A stretch of 64,000 nt of DNA from Streptomyces hygroscopicus subsp. hygroscopicus (GTDB lineage: Bacteria > Actinomycetota > Actinomycetes > Streptomycetales > Streptomycetaceae): positions 186,001 through 250,000 of the forward strand of contig NZ_BSSM01000008.1 of assembly GCF_030269125.1 (NCBI RefSeq). Reading direction: 5' to 3'. Positions 16,748-24,419 of the stretch are shown here, in pieces. Below the pieces are notes generated by a model. It was not told the origin of the DNA. It made no database searches and worked only from the letters and a program-made list of their open reading frames with translations. The position numbers were made by a program, and so were the translations under genes. Within the stretch, counting starts at the first letter, position 1. Every line of letters begins with the position of its first letter.

Positions 16748-18469
16748 TCAGAAGAGGAAGTAGCGCTGGGCCATGGGCAGTTCGGCGGCCGGGGTCGCCT
16801 CGACCAGCTCGCCGTCGATGTGCACGGCGAAGCTGTCGGGGTCGATCCGGACGTCGGGCCGGGCGTCGTTCTCGCGCATGTCGGCCTTCGTCACCGAGCG
16901 CGTGGAGTCGATCGCCACGAACCGCTTGCCGAGCCCGAGCCGCTCCGGCAGCCCGTCCTCCAGGGCGAGGCCGGAGACGAAGTTGACGGAGTTGGCGGCC
17001 GGGGAGCGGCCGATCGCGCCGTACATCGGGCGGGGCAGGATCGGCTGCGGGGTGGGGATGGAGGCGTTGGCGTCGCCCATCTGCGCGTAGGCGATCTGGC
17101 CGCCCTTGAGCACGAGGAGCGGCTTCACACCGAAGAACGCGGGTTCCCACAGCACCAGGTCGGCGAGCTTCCCCGGCTCCACGGACCCGGTCTCGGTGGC
17201 GAGGCCCTGGGCGAGCGCCGGGTTGATCGTGTACTTGGCGACGTAGCGCCGTACCCGGTGGTTGTCCGCCGGGCCGTCGCCGGGCAGGGCGCCGCGCCGC
17301 CGCTTCATGACGTGGGCGGTCTGCCAGGTCCGCAGGACCACCTCGCCGACGCGGCCCATGGCCTGGGAGTCGGAGGAGATGATCGAGATCGCGCCGAGGT
17401 CGTGGAGGATGTCCTCCGCGCCGATGGTCGAGGGCCGGATCCGGGACTCGGCGAAGGCCAGGTCCTCGGGGACGGCCGCGTTGAGGTGGTGGCAGACCAT
17501 CAGCATGTCGAGGTGTTCCTCGGCGGTGTTGACGGTGAACGGCCGGGTCGGGTTGGTGGAGCTGGGCAGCACATGGGGCTGGGAGACCACGGTCATGATG
17601 TCGGGCGCGTGCCCGCCGCCCGCGCCCTCGGTGTGGTACGAGTGGATGCCCCGGCCCGCGATCGCGGCGAGGGTGTCGTCGACGAACCCTGCCTCGTTCA
17701 ACGTGTCGGTGTGGATGGCCACCTGGATGCCGGTGCGGTCGGCGACGGTGAGCGCGGCGTCGATGACTGCGGGGGTGGAGCCCCAGTCCTCGTGCAGCTT
17801 CAGGCCGACGGCGCCGCCGCGGATCTGGGAGAGCATCGCCTCGTGGCTGACGGTGTTGCCCTTGCCGAGGAAGCCGATGTTGAGCGGGTACGCCTCCATC
17901 GCCTCCAGCATCCGGGCCAGGTGCCAGGGGCCGGGGGTGACGGTGGTCGCCTTGGAACCCTCGGCGGGTCCGGTGCCGCCGCCGACCAGGGTGGTGATGC
18001 CGGAGGCCAGGGCCTCGTCGGCGATCCGGGGACAGATGAAGTGGACGTGCGCGTCGATGGCACCGGCCGTGAGGATCCGCCCGTTGCCCGCGATGATCTC
18101 GGTCTCGGGGCCGATCACCAGGTCGGGGTGGACGCCGTCCATGGTGTCGGGGTTCCCGGCCTTGCCGAGGGCGGTGATCCGGCCGTCGCGGATGCCGACA
18201 TCGGCCTTGACGATGCCCCAGTGGTCCACCACGACGGCCCCGGTGATCACGGTGTCGGGCGTGCCGTCGGCCCGGGTGGCCCGGGACTGGCCCATGGACT
18301 CGCGGATGACCTTGCCGCCGCCGAAGACCGCCTCGTCCCCGGCGCGGCCGGGCCCGCCGGAGCGGTCCTCCTCGATCTCGATCAGCAGATCGGTGTCGGC
18401 GAGCCGGATGCGGTCGCCGGTGGTGGGTCCGAACAGGTCGGCGTAGGCGGCGCGGGAGATCTCAGGCAT
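16748..18469 (-). CDS. ureC: Urease subunit alpha
   Basis: The catalytic subunit (573 residues) of the Ni2+ enzyme hydrolysing urea to ammonia and carbamate. All active-site elements are visible: metal His pair in DAHVHFICP near 135, the carbamylated Lys in GLKLHEDWG near 218, His in IQVAIHTDTLNEAGF, the flap segment MVCHHLNAAVPED with the mobile Cys and His near 320, and the Asp in ISSDSQAMGR near 363. I use the ATG at 18469, which overlaps the ureB stop by 8 bp; a GTG 9 bases upstream is possible. The length matches other bacterial UreC. Confidence 0.97.
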   Translation of the reverse strand: MPEISRAAYADLFGPTTGDRIRLADTDLLIEIEEDRSGGPGRAGDEAVFGGGKVIRESMGQSRATRADGTPDTVITGAVVVDHWGIVKADVGIRDGRITALGKAGNPDTMDGVHPDLVIGPETEIIAGNGRILTAGAIDAHVHFICPRIADEALASGITTLVGGGTGPAEGSKATTVTPGPWHLARMLEAMEAYPLNIGFLGKGNTVSHEAMLSQIRGGAVGLKLHEDWGSTPAVIDAALTVADRTGIQVAIHTDTLNEAGFVDDTLAAIAGRGIHSYHTEGAGGGHAPDIMTVVSQPHVLPSSTNPTRPFTVNTAEEHLDMLMVCHHLNAAVPEDLAFAESRIRPSTIGAEDILHDLGAISIISSDSQAMGRVGEVVLRTWQTAHVMKRRRGALPGDGPADNHRVRRYVAKYTINPALAQGLATETGSVEPGKLADLVLWEPAFFGVKPLLVLKGGQIAYAQMGDANASIPTPQPILPRPMYGAIGRSPAANSVNFVSGLALEDGLPERLGLGKRFVAIDSTRSVTKADMRENDARPDVRIDPDSFAVHIDGELVEATPAAELPMAQRYFLF

Positions 18470-18773
18470 CGAGGGCACCCCCGGTCCGCCCGCGCAGCCC
18501 CGGCACGATCCGGGCGCCGGCGAGGGGCACGAGTTCGACGTCGACGGGGATGCCGGGCTCGAAGCGCACGGCGGTGCCGGCGGCGACGTTCAGGCGCCTG
18601 CCGTGCGCGGCGTCGCGGTCGAACTCCAGGCCGGGGTTGGCCTCGGCGAAGTGGTAGTGGGAGCCGACCTGGACGGGCCGGTCGGCGGCGTTGAGGACGG
18701 TGAGCCGGATGATGTCGCGTCCTTCGTTGACACGCACCGGGCCGTCCGCGAACAGGATCTCTCCGGGAATCAT
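18462..18773 (-). CDS. ureB: Urease subunit beta
   Basis: A small structural subunit, 103 residues, of the bacterial three-chain urease. Conserved N-terminus IPGEILFADGPVRVNEGR, the QVGSHYHFAEANPGLEFDR segment and the C-terminal VPLAGARIVPGL are present. The ATG start lies 11 bp after the ureA stop, and the stop overlaps ureC. A longer in-frame extension upstream crosses ureA and is not credible. Confidence 0.95.
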   Translation of the reverse strand: MIPGEILFADGPVRVNEGRDIIRLTVLNAADRPVQVGSHYHFAEANPGLEFDRDAAHGRRLNVAAGTAVRFEPGIPVDVELVPLAGARIVPGLRGRTGGALDA

Positions 18774-18784
18774 CGCGGGCCCCC

Positions 18785-19087
18785 TCAGACGATCGGCTCG
18801 TGCACGGTGACGAGCTTGGTGCCGTCCGGGAAGGTCGCCTCGACCTGCACGTCGTGGATCATCTCCGCGACGCCGTCCATGACGTCGTCCCGGGTGAGGA
18901 TCTCGCGGCCGCTGGACATCAGTTCGGCGACGGTGCGGCCGTCGCGCGCGCCCTCCAGGATGTGCGAGGTGATGAGGGCGACCGCCTCGGGGTGGTTGAG
19001 CCGCAGGCCGCGGGCCCTGCGCTTCTCGGCCACGTCGGCCGCCACATGGATCAACAGCCGCTCTTGCTCGTGCGGGGTCAGTTGCAC
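18785..19087 (-). CDS. ureA: Urease subunit gamma
   Basis: A 100-residue structural subunit and first gene of the urease operon. QLTPHEQERLLIHVAADVAE, the LNHPEAVALITSHILEGAR segment (given in part) and the C-terminal ATFPDGTKLVTVHEPIV are diagnostic. I choose GTG at 19087, with GAGGTGG just upstream, giving the canonical length; a GTG 12 bases further upstream would add four residues. A GlnR-type site lies about 160 bp upstream. Confidence 0.95.
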   Translation of the reverse strand: MQLTPHEQERLLIHVAADVAEKRRARGLRLNHPEAVALITSHILEGARDGRTVAELMSSGREILTRDDVMDGVAEMIHDVQVEATFPDGTKLVTVHEPIV

Positions 19088-19247
19088 GTCCCACCTCACA
19101 GTCCTCGCTCCGGACCGTGCGGGGTCCGGGTGCCGCAGCCACCGCGACGGAAGTCAGGTGTAACACACGGACGAAAGAGGACCGACCGTGCTCAAGGGGG
19201 GCACAAAAACCCTCCGGTGGCATGGATCCGCAGGCTAGTTCGCCGGA

Positions 19248-19263
19248 GTTTCAACGACGTTAA
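19248..19263 (-). promoter_or_regulatory. GlnR-type nitrogen-control box upstream of ureA
   Basis: Read on the minus strand: TTAAC-GTCGTT-GAAAC, matching the actinobacterial GlnR pattern (gTnAC-n6-GaAAC) with one base off at the first position. A weaker following half-site GAACT keeps the 6-base spacing. It faces ureA. Urease is a known GlnR target in S. coelicolor. Confidence 0.65.
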
Positions 19264-19342
19264 CCAGCCTTTGGGCAGCCCATGACCGCCGCACGGAGCC
19301 GACGACGACCGCGTGACCCGCCTAGGGGCGGGTCGGGGCGGG

Positions 19343-19630
19343 TCAGGACACGCCCGGCCCCCGGTACTCCGCCGCGATACCGAAGCGCTGGCGTTCGCGC
19401 GGCGCGGAGGGCACCTCGTGGACGTGGGACAGGGAGCTGGCGATCTGTTCCTCACCGGGCTCGTCGGCGGCGTCGAGGGCGTCCAGGCGCGCCAGGTCGG
19501 CGGCCGAGACCAGTGCGGCCAGCGGCTTGCCGTGCCGGGTCACGACGACGCGCTCGCCGCCGTACACCACCCGGTTGATCAGGTCGGCGAGCTCAGCCCT
19601 GGCTTGCGTCACCGGAATCTCGTAGGCCAT
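19343..19630 (-). CDS. Phd/YefM family antitoxin, no toxin partner seen
   Basis: A 95-residue DNA-binding antitoxin-type protein. The N-terminal fold signature is EIPVTQARAELADLINRV, then GERVVVTRHGKPLAALVSA at 25-45, typical of the family. The C-terminal half is acidic and flexible, as expected for a toxin-wrapping tail (AADEPGEEQIASSLSHV). No RelE, Doc or PIN-type gene lies in the 255 bp downstream before ureA or upstream, so this is an orphan or acts on a toxin elsewhere. ATG start. Confidence 0.82.
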   Translation of the reverse strand: MAYEIPVTQARAELADLINRVVYGGERVVVTRHGKPLAALVSAADLARLDALDAADEPGEEQIASSLSHVHEVPSAPRERQRFGIAAEYRGPGVS

Positions 19631-19988
19631 ACCCCTAGTTTACGGGTCGTCCAGGCGTTCCACGTGAGTCCAGCAGGAACGAAAAAGTCCAGGTCAGAGG
19701 CCCCAAATGCACCGTCCCACGCAGTGTCTGCGAGAGATCCGTGAGACGGCGGCGGCGCCCAGCGGCTGTCACCCGCCGAGCGGCGCCTTGGTCCAGAACC
19801 CTTCACGATCAAGGGAGCCAGACCCGTGGACGACGCTATCCCCATCCACGCCCCGAGCACTCGCACGAGTTGCGCTCGCTGCTCGCGGCCGTCTTCGAAG
19901 CCATCTCGCATCGCGAGGAACGCCCTCGGAGGCCCGGACGAGTTCGCCGAAGGCAGGCTCGGACGAAACCCCGGCGCCGGTCTGGCGC
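19631..19988. other. Gene-poor left edge of probable island
   Basis: 358 bp without a convincing gene. It contains the sequence 19681-19702 that resembles, in inverted orientation, 23658-23678. A plus-strand frame around 19826 begins after AAGGGAGCC and briefly reads as acidic/helical, but breaks within a few dozen codons; it may be a decayed gene. Confidence 0.4.
19681..19702 (-). repeat. Left inverted boundary sequence
   Basis: On the minus strand: GGCC-TCTGACCTG-GACTTTTT. It shares the order GGCC...TCTGACCTG...CTTTT with 23658-23678 on the plus strand. Confidence 0.45.
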
Positions 19989-20573
19989 TCAACGCGGGCT
20001 GCGACGGCTCCGGTAGGCCGCGACGCTGGCCCGGTGTGAGCAGGTTCGTGTGCAGTACTGCTTCGAGCCGTTGCGCGAGAGGTCCACGAAGGTGGCCCGG
20101 CAGGTCGGCCCGGCACATACGCCGAGACGAGCGGGACCGAGCGTGGCGATCACGGCGGCCAGTGCGCTGAGCGTAGTCGCGGCAAGGTACGCCGAGCAGC
20201 GGTCGGTGTCGGAAGTCACCTCGGTCCACCAGCGGTCGCCCTCGTGGCGCAGTACCGGGGTGGCGCGGCTGCGACGCAGACCGTCGTTGATCAGAGCCGC
20301 AGCTTCGACCGCGTCCGCGTTGGCCCGTTCGAGCACCTCACGCACCGTCTCGCGCAACGCGCGGACTTCCTCCAGGTCGGCGAGGGTGAGATGTCGCGGA
20401 CCGGTCCCTTGGTTCGCGGCCGAACCCGGAGGCGCGGCCGCGGGATGGTCGTCGAGGAAGTCCCGGAGCTGCTCCACGGTCTCGAGAGCGTCCTCTCCCT
20501 TGACCGGCCTCAAGGTGTTGGCCAGGTCGACGGCCGTCTGGACCACCAAGGGGCTGTAATACGCATCCCGCAT
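19989..20573 (-). CDS. ABATE/CGNR zinc-finger type transcriptional regulator
   Basis: A 194-residue protein. The N-terminal ~130 residues are a helical ABATE-like domain (SPLVVQTAVDLANTL, LRDFLDDHPAA, VRALRETVREVLERAN). The C-terminus is a zinc-finger-like module: C-x4-C, then FVDLSRNGSKQYC, then x3-C. The usual Cys-Gly-Asn-Arg reads CSHR here. It ends in a basic RASVAAYRSRRSPR that would contact DNA. ATG at 20573 follows GAGGAGAC. Divergent from an MFS exporter with a perfect 10-bp palindrome between them, so it most likely controls that exporter. Confidence 0.82.
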   Translation of the reverse strand: MRDAYYSPLVVQTAVDLANTLRPVKGEDALETVEQLRDFLDDHPAAAPPGSAANQGTGPRHLTLADLEEVRALRETVREVLERANADAVEAAALINDGLRRSRATPVLRHEGDRWWTEVTSDTDRCSAYLAATTLSALAAVIATLGPARLGVCAGPTCRATFVDLSRNGSKQYCTRTCSHRASVAAYRSRRSPR

Positions 20574-20596
20574 TTGACGTGTCTCCTCACCGCTCC

Positions 20597-20606
20597 GTAA
20601 CGTTAC
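20597..20606. promoter_or_regulatory. GTAACGTTAC palindrome between CGNR regulator and MFS genes
   Basis: A perfect 10-bp dyad in the 51-bp gap between two divergent starts, 24 bp upstream of the regulator start and 19 bp upstream of the exporter start. It is positioned to block both. Confidence 0.6.
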
Positions 20607-20624
20607 ACGCAAAGGAGCTTTCGC

Positions 20625-22070
20625 ATGTCACAACATACTCGGCGGGGGACGACGCCGCAGACGACCCCGTCCGGAGGGGCCCCGGCACCGGAGCGAGCCG
20701 ACGCCCCGGACGGGCGTCGGCTGGGCCTGGCTTTGGGGATGCTGGTGCTGCCGATGTACGTGGCACTGGGAGCGCCGTCGGTGGCCCTGCCGGCCATCGG
20801 CCGCGCACTCGCGGTGCCGTTCGGGGCCACCGCGTGGATTCTCGCCGCGTGGTCGCTGACCTCCGCGCTCGCGATGCCGGTCGCGGGGCGGCTGCTGGTC
20901 CGCTGGGGCCCCTTCCAGGTCCTCGTCGCCGGGGTCGTGGCGCTCGCCGCGGGCTCCGTGCTCGCCGGAGCCGGGCCGACACTGTTCGTCGTGATCGTCG
21001 GCCGACTGATCGGCGGCGCCGGGGCGGGCGCGACCGTGATCGCCGTCTTTGCCGCGGCCACCGCCCTTCCCGGGCGGCAACGGATCCGCGCCCTGGGAAT
21101 CATCGCGGCCGCCAGCGCGACGGCGTCGGGGTGCGGGACACTGTTGGGCGGGGCGGTGACCGCATGGCTCGGGTGGCGTGCCGTGCTCGCGATCCCGGCC
21201 CTCGCGCTGCCCCTCCTGCCGGCCTCATTGCCGAGTAGGCGCGCGCTGACGCGGAGCGGTAGCGGCGAGCGAAACGGCTCGACCGGGCGACTCGATATCG
21301 TCGGCGCGGCCGTGCTGTCGGTACTCGCCGGCTCCTTGATCACGTTGCTGCAGGCACACTCGGTCGGCCTGCCCGCTCCGGTCACGCTCGTCGTGGCTGT
21401 CGCCGGGGCGCTCGCCGCCGTGGGGCTGTGGTGGCGCGTGCGAAGCACGCCCGACGGGTTCGTGCCTCGGCGGGTGATCGCCTCCCGCGGCTTCCTGGCG
21501 GCCGGGCTGATCGGCGGGACCGTCTTCGCCGGCTATTACGGGGTGCTGTTCCGCGCCCCGTCCCTGATCGAGCAGGCCACGGGCGGTGGCCCCCTGGAAG
21601 CCGGCGTGCTCCTGGTCCCGGCCGCCGCCTGCTCGGTGCCGGCCGGGCGGCTGGTCGGCACCTTGACCGACCGGTTCACCGGCTGGCAGATGTCGGCCGG
21701 GCTTGCGGCACTCACCGTCGTCGGCGTGCTCGTGGACGCGATCTTCACCGGGCCGGTCCCGATTGTCGTCGGCACGGCGTTGACCGTGTGCGGGTTCGCC
21801 GGCGCCCAAGCCGTACTGGTGAGCCTCGCGCCGGACCTGGTCGCCGTGGACGACCGCCATACCGCACAGGGCCTGCTCAACTTCATGAACGCCTTGGGTG
21901 GCGGGATCGGTCCGGCCGCTGTCGCGGGTCTGTCCGGCATCGTGCCGGGGCCGGTGGCCCTCGCCGTGCTCGCGGCACTCCCCCTGGCCGGACTCGTCCT
22001 CGGCCTGACCCGGCGCCCTACCTCCGACCGCCGCCCCGAACCCGACGCCACGCGGGGGAGCCCGCGATGA
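20625..22070 (+). CDS. MFS transporter, DHA2-like drug exporter
   Basis: A 481-residue proton-driven exporter with about 13-14 hydrophobic segments and a charged N-terminal tail of about 35 residues. Motif A-like AGRLLVRWGPFQ near 85, antiporter motif C region GIIAAASATASGCGTLLGG near 160-178, and a second motif A-like RLVGTLTDRFTG near 345 are visible. ATG has AAAGGAG 7 bases upstream. It is followed 52 bp on by an epoxide hydrolase. The substrate is unknown; the pair suggests handling of an epoxide-bearing or other toxic compound. Confidence 0.88.
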   Translation: MSQHTRRGTTPQTTPSGGAPAPERADAPDGRRLGLALGMLVLPMYVALGAPSVALPAIGRALAVPFGATAWILAAWSLTSALAMPVAGRLLVRWGPFQVLVAGVVALAAGSVLAGAGPTLFVVIVGRLIGGAGAGATVIAVFAAATALPGRQRIRALGIIAAASATASGCGTLLGGAVTAWLGWRAVLAIPALALPLLPASLPSRRALTRSGSGERNGSTGRLDIVGAAVLSVLAGSLITLLQAHSVGLPAPVTLVVAVAGALAAVGLWWRVRSTPDGFVPRRVIASRGFLAAGLIGGTVFAGYYGVLFRAPSLIEQATGGGPLEAGVLLVPAAACSVPAGRLVGTLTDRFTGWQMSAGLAALTVVGVLVDAIFTGPVPIVVGTALTVCGFAGAQAVLVSLAPDLVAVDDRHTAQGLLNFMNALGGGIGPAAVAGLSGIVPGPVALAVLAALPLAGLVLGLTRRPTSDRRPEPDATRGSPR

Positions 22071-22122
22071 CGGTCCACCTGCATCTGATCCGATAACGCC
22101 GTGACCAGTGAGGAGCCCTGCC

Positions 22123-23244
22123 ATGCCCGCCGAGCCATTCGAGGTCAGCATCACCGAAGCCGAGATCGCGGACCTGCGTGAACGATTGCGACGGACACGG
22201 TGGCCCGAGCGCGAGCCGGTGGACGACTGGTCACAGGGTTTGCCACTGGCGTATGCGCAGGAGCTTTGTCGCAGCTGGGCCGAGGACTACGACTTCGGGT
22301 TCGCCGAGCGGCTGAACGTGTTCCCGCAGTACCGCGACACGATCGACGGGCTGGGCATCCACTTCCTGCACGTCCGCTCGCCGGAGCCGGACGCGTTCCC
22401 GCTCGTGCTCACGCACGGGTGGCCGGGTTCGGTGCTCGAGTTCCTGGAGGTCCTCGGCCCGCTGACCGACCCGCGCGCGCACGGCGGTGACCCGGCGGAC
22501 GCGTTCCACGTGGTCGCGCCGTCGTTGCCCGGGTACGGCTGGAGTGACAAGCCGTCGACGACCGGGTGGGACGTCACTCGCACCGCGCGCGCCTGGGACA
22601 CGTTGATGGTCTCGCTGGGTTATGAACGGTACGGCGCGCAGGGCGGTGACTGGGGCTCGGCGGTGTCCGCGGTGCTGGGCGGGGTGGCGCCCGAGCGGGT
22701 CGCCGGCGTGCACCTGAACCTGGGATCCGTGGCGGCGGGCACGTTCGACGACCCGACGCCCGCGGAGCTGGCGAATCTCGAGGCCGAGAAGGAGATGCAG
22801 CGCACCGGCCGGGGGTACTCGGCGATCCAGGCGACCCGGCCGCAGACGCTCGGCTACGGCCTCACCGACTCCCCGGCGGGGCAGGCCGCCTGGATCGCCG
22901 AGAAGTTCTGGGCGTGGACGGACAACGACGGCCATCCCGAGGACGCGTTGTCGCGGCAGACGATCCTCGACGAGATCTCGGTCTATTGGTTCACCGCGTC
23001 GGCCACGTCGTCGGCGCGCCTGTACTGGGAGAGCTTCGCCGACTTCCGCGACAAGGTGACCGCGCCATCCGGGCTGTCGGTCTACCCACGCGACATAACC
23101 CGCCCGTCGAGACGGGAGGCCGAGCTGCGGTTCACCGACCTGCGCTGGTTCGAGGAGCTGCCGCACGGTGGCCACTTCGCCGCGCTGGAGCAGCCGGAGT
23201 CGCTGGTCGAGCAGGTGCGCGGGTTCTTCCGCCTGTTCCGCTGA
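22123..23244 (+). CDS. Epoxide hydrolase, microsomal type with N-terminal lid
   Basis: An alpha/beta hydrolase of 373 residues that opens epoxides to diols. The N-terminal EHN region (FEVSITEAEIADLRERLRRT, WSQGLPLAYAQELC, FPQYRDTIDGLGIHFLHV) is followed by the oxyanion motif THGWPGSVLEF near 98 and the nucleophile Asp in GAQGGDWGSAV near 175. The catalytic His is in LPHGGHFAALEQP near 350. Lid tyrosines are available in ISVYWFT. ATG at 22123 follows GAGGAG with 8-base spacing; an upstream ATG at 22108 lacks a ribosome site. Probably co-transcribed with the exporter. Confidence 0.92.
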   Translation: MPAEPFEVSITEAEIADLRERLRRTRWPEREPVDDWSQGLPLAYAQELCRSWAEDYDFGFAERLNVFPQYRDTIDGLGIHFLHVRSPEPDAFPLVLTHGWPGSVLEFLEVLGPLTDPRAHGGDPADAFHVVAPSLPGYGWSDKPSTTGWDVTRTARAWDTLMVSLGYERYGAQGGDWGSAVSAVLGGVAPERVAGVHLNLGSVAAGTFDDPTPAELANLEAEKEMQRTGRGYSAIQATRPQTLGYGLTDSPAGQAAWIAEKFWAWTDNDGHPEDALSRQTILDEISVYWFTASATSSARLYWESFADFRDKVTAPSGLSVYPRDITRPSRREAELRFTDLRWFEELPHGGHFAALEQPESLVEQVRGFFRLFR

Positions 23245-23452
23245 CTGTCCGTGCCACAGCCTCCAGGACCTTATCCACATGATCGCCGAACTGCGTGAAC
23301 CAGCTCCGAGGCGGTGATCCACATCGCCTCGATCGACAACCTCTCCGAGCGCATAACGGACGAGACCACACCAACCTGGCGAGGAAACTACCAGGGTGTA
23401 CAGGGCGATACGCCTAGATCAAATGCCCTCTCAGCGCAAGTGGAACCAGGAG

Positions 23453-23483
23453 AGCGCGAGTTCGACTCTCGTCACCCCCTCCA
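23453..23483 (+). pseudogene. tRNA-Gly 3'-end remnant (probable attachment-site scar)
   Basis: A T-arm is intact: stem GCGAG (23456-23460), loop TTCGACT, stem CTCGT (23468-23472). It continues as CACCCCC, T, CCA, as at a tRNA 3' end with encoded CCA. This resembles the tRNA-Gly(CCC) end I remember from Streptomyces. The upstream D and anticodon arms are not recognisable, so it is a fragment. Confidence 0.55.
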
Positions 23484-23657
23484 CGCGGAACCCCAGGCCG
23501 GCGGGATCCGCAGGGCGGCGTCCTTGGATCCCCGCGGCCGGTTCATCTCGTCGATCAGGCACTCGACGACCCGCCCGGTCATCCGATGGATCTCGGCCTT
23601 TGTTGCCGCAGTTCCAGGAACAGTTGTGAGACATCTGCGACCAGCGAGGCGCAAAAA

Positions 23658-23678
23658 GGCCATCTGACCTGAGCTTTT
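23658..23678 (+). repeat. Right inverted boundary sequence
   Basis: GGCC-A-TCTGACCTG-AGCTTTT on the plus strand, related to 19681-19702 read on the minus strand. Confidence 0.45.
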
Positions 23679-23723
23679 GACGTGATCACCAGAATCCGGT
23701 CCCACCATAACGGCAAGTACGTC

Positions 23724-23740
23724 CTGTACATTCTGTACAG
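23724..23740. promoter_or_regulatory. TGTACA repeat upstream of clpP-like gene
   Basis: CTGTACATT followed by CTGTACAG: two TGTACA palindromes, centres 9-10 bp apart, 46 bp before the start codon. The spacing suits a dimeric regulator or overlaps a promoter -10. Confidence 0.45.
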
Positions 23741-23785
23741 AAGTCGGAGATCACCGGTCTCCGCCGTGAGGAGGGGTGTGCCCAG

Positions 23786-24412
23786 ATGTCCCGACCGTCC
23801 GCCCGTTACGTCCTGCCCGAGTTCACCGAGCGCACGACCTTCGGGGAGCAGCGGCTCGATCCGTACTCGAAGCTGTTCGAGAACCGGGTCGTCTTCCTCG
23901 GCACACCCCTGGACCAGGCGGCGGCCGGCGATGTGATCACCCAGTTCATGCACCTCGAACACCTGGCCCCGGACCGGGACATCACGCTGTATCTGAACTG
24001 TCCGGGCGGCTCGTTCCACGCCATGACGGCGGTCTACGACACGATGCGGTACGTCACCTGCGACGTGCAGACGTACTGCCTGGGCCAGGCCGCCTCGGTC
24101 GCTGCCCTGCTGCTGGCCGCCGGCACCCCCGGCAAGCGGTTCACCCTGCCCGGCGCCCGGGTGGTGCTCTCCCAGCCCGCGCTGCCCGAGCCGGCCCAGG
24201 GCCAGCCGAGCGACCTGCTGATCCAGGCGGAGGAGCTGGTCAGGCTGCGCACCCTGATGGAGGAGATGCTGGTCCGGCACACCGGGCGCACCGGGGAGCA
24301 GGTCCACCAGGACCTGGAGCGGGACCTGATGCTGGACGCGCCGGGCGCGCTGTCGTACGGCCTGGTGGACGGCGTGGTGCCCAGCCGCCGCGACCTGCCC
24401 GGCGAGCGGTGA
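23786..24412 (+). CDS. ClpP-like protease subunit with Ser in place of the catalytic His
   Basis: A 208-residue ClpP-fold protein. The nucleophile Ser104 is in CLGQAASVAALLLAAG and the Asp180 region is LERDLML. At the catalytic His position the canonical HQP reads ARVVLSQP (Ser129). The Ser-to-His spacing (25) equals that of E. coli ClpP, so the alignment is secure; two extra residues follow in PALPEPAQGQPSD. It may be an inactive or regulatory ring subunit, or use another base. The following gene starts 8 bp downstream and is coupled. Other clpP genes must exist elsewhere for normal proteolysis. Confidence 0.88.
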   Translation: MSRPSARYVLPEFTERTTFGEQRLDPYSKLFENRVVFLGTPLDQAAAGDVITQFMHLEHLAPDRDITLYLNCPGGSFHAMTAVYDTMRYVTCDVQTYCLGQAASVAALLLAAGTPGKRFTLPGARVVLSQPALPEPAQGQPSDLLIQAEELVRLRTLMEEMLVRHTGRTGEQVHQDLERDLMLDAPGALSYGLVDGVVPSRRDLPGER

Positions 24413-24419
24413 GCCGGTC

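Larger units (their letters stand above)
23245..23785. other. 540-bp region without a convincing gene; right edge of island
   Basis: It holds a tRNA-Gly-like 3' end (23453-23483), an inverted copy of the left boundary sequence (23658-23678) and a TGTACA repeat before clpP. Short minus-strand frames (e.g. 23472-23708) have no family likeness. Confidence 0.5.

Noticed and set aside
19609..20229. Minus-strand frame across the left island edge as a gene
   Set aside because: Overlaps the CGNR gene in another frame and has no ribosome site or motif.
23392..23483. Complete tRNA gene
   Set aside because: Only the T-arm and 3' acceptor strand fold; the 5' acceptor half mismatches and no anticodon or D arm can be built.
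23472..23708. Minus-strand frame ending GRVVECLIDEMN... as an island gene
   Set aside because: Overlaps the tRNA-like scar and boundary repeat; no family likeness and no ribosome site.
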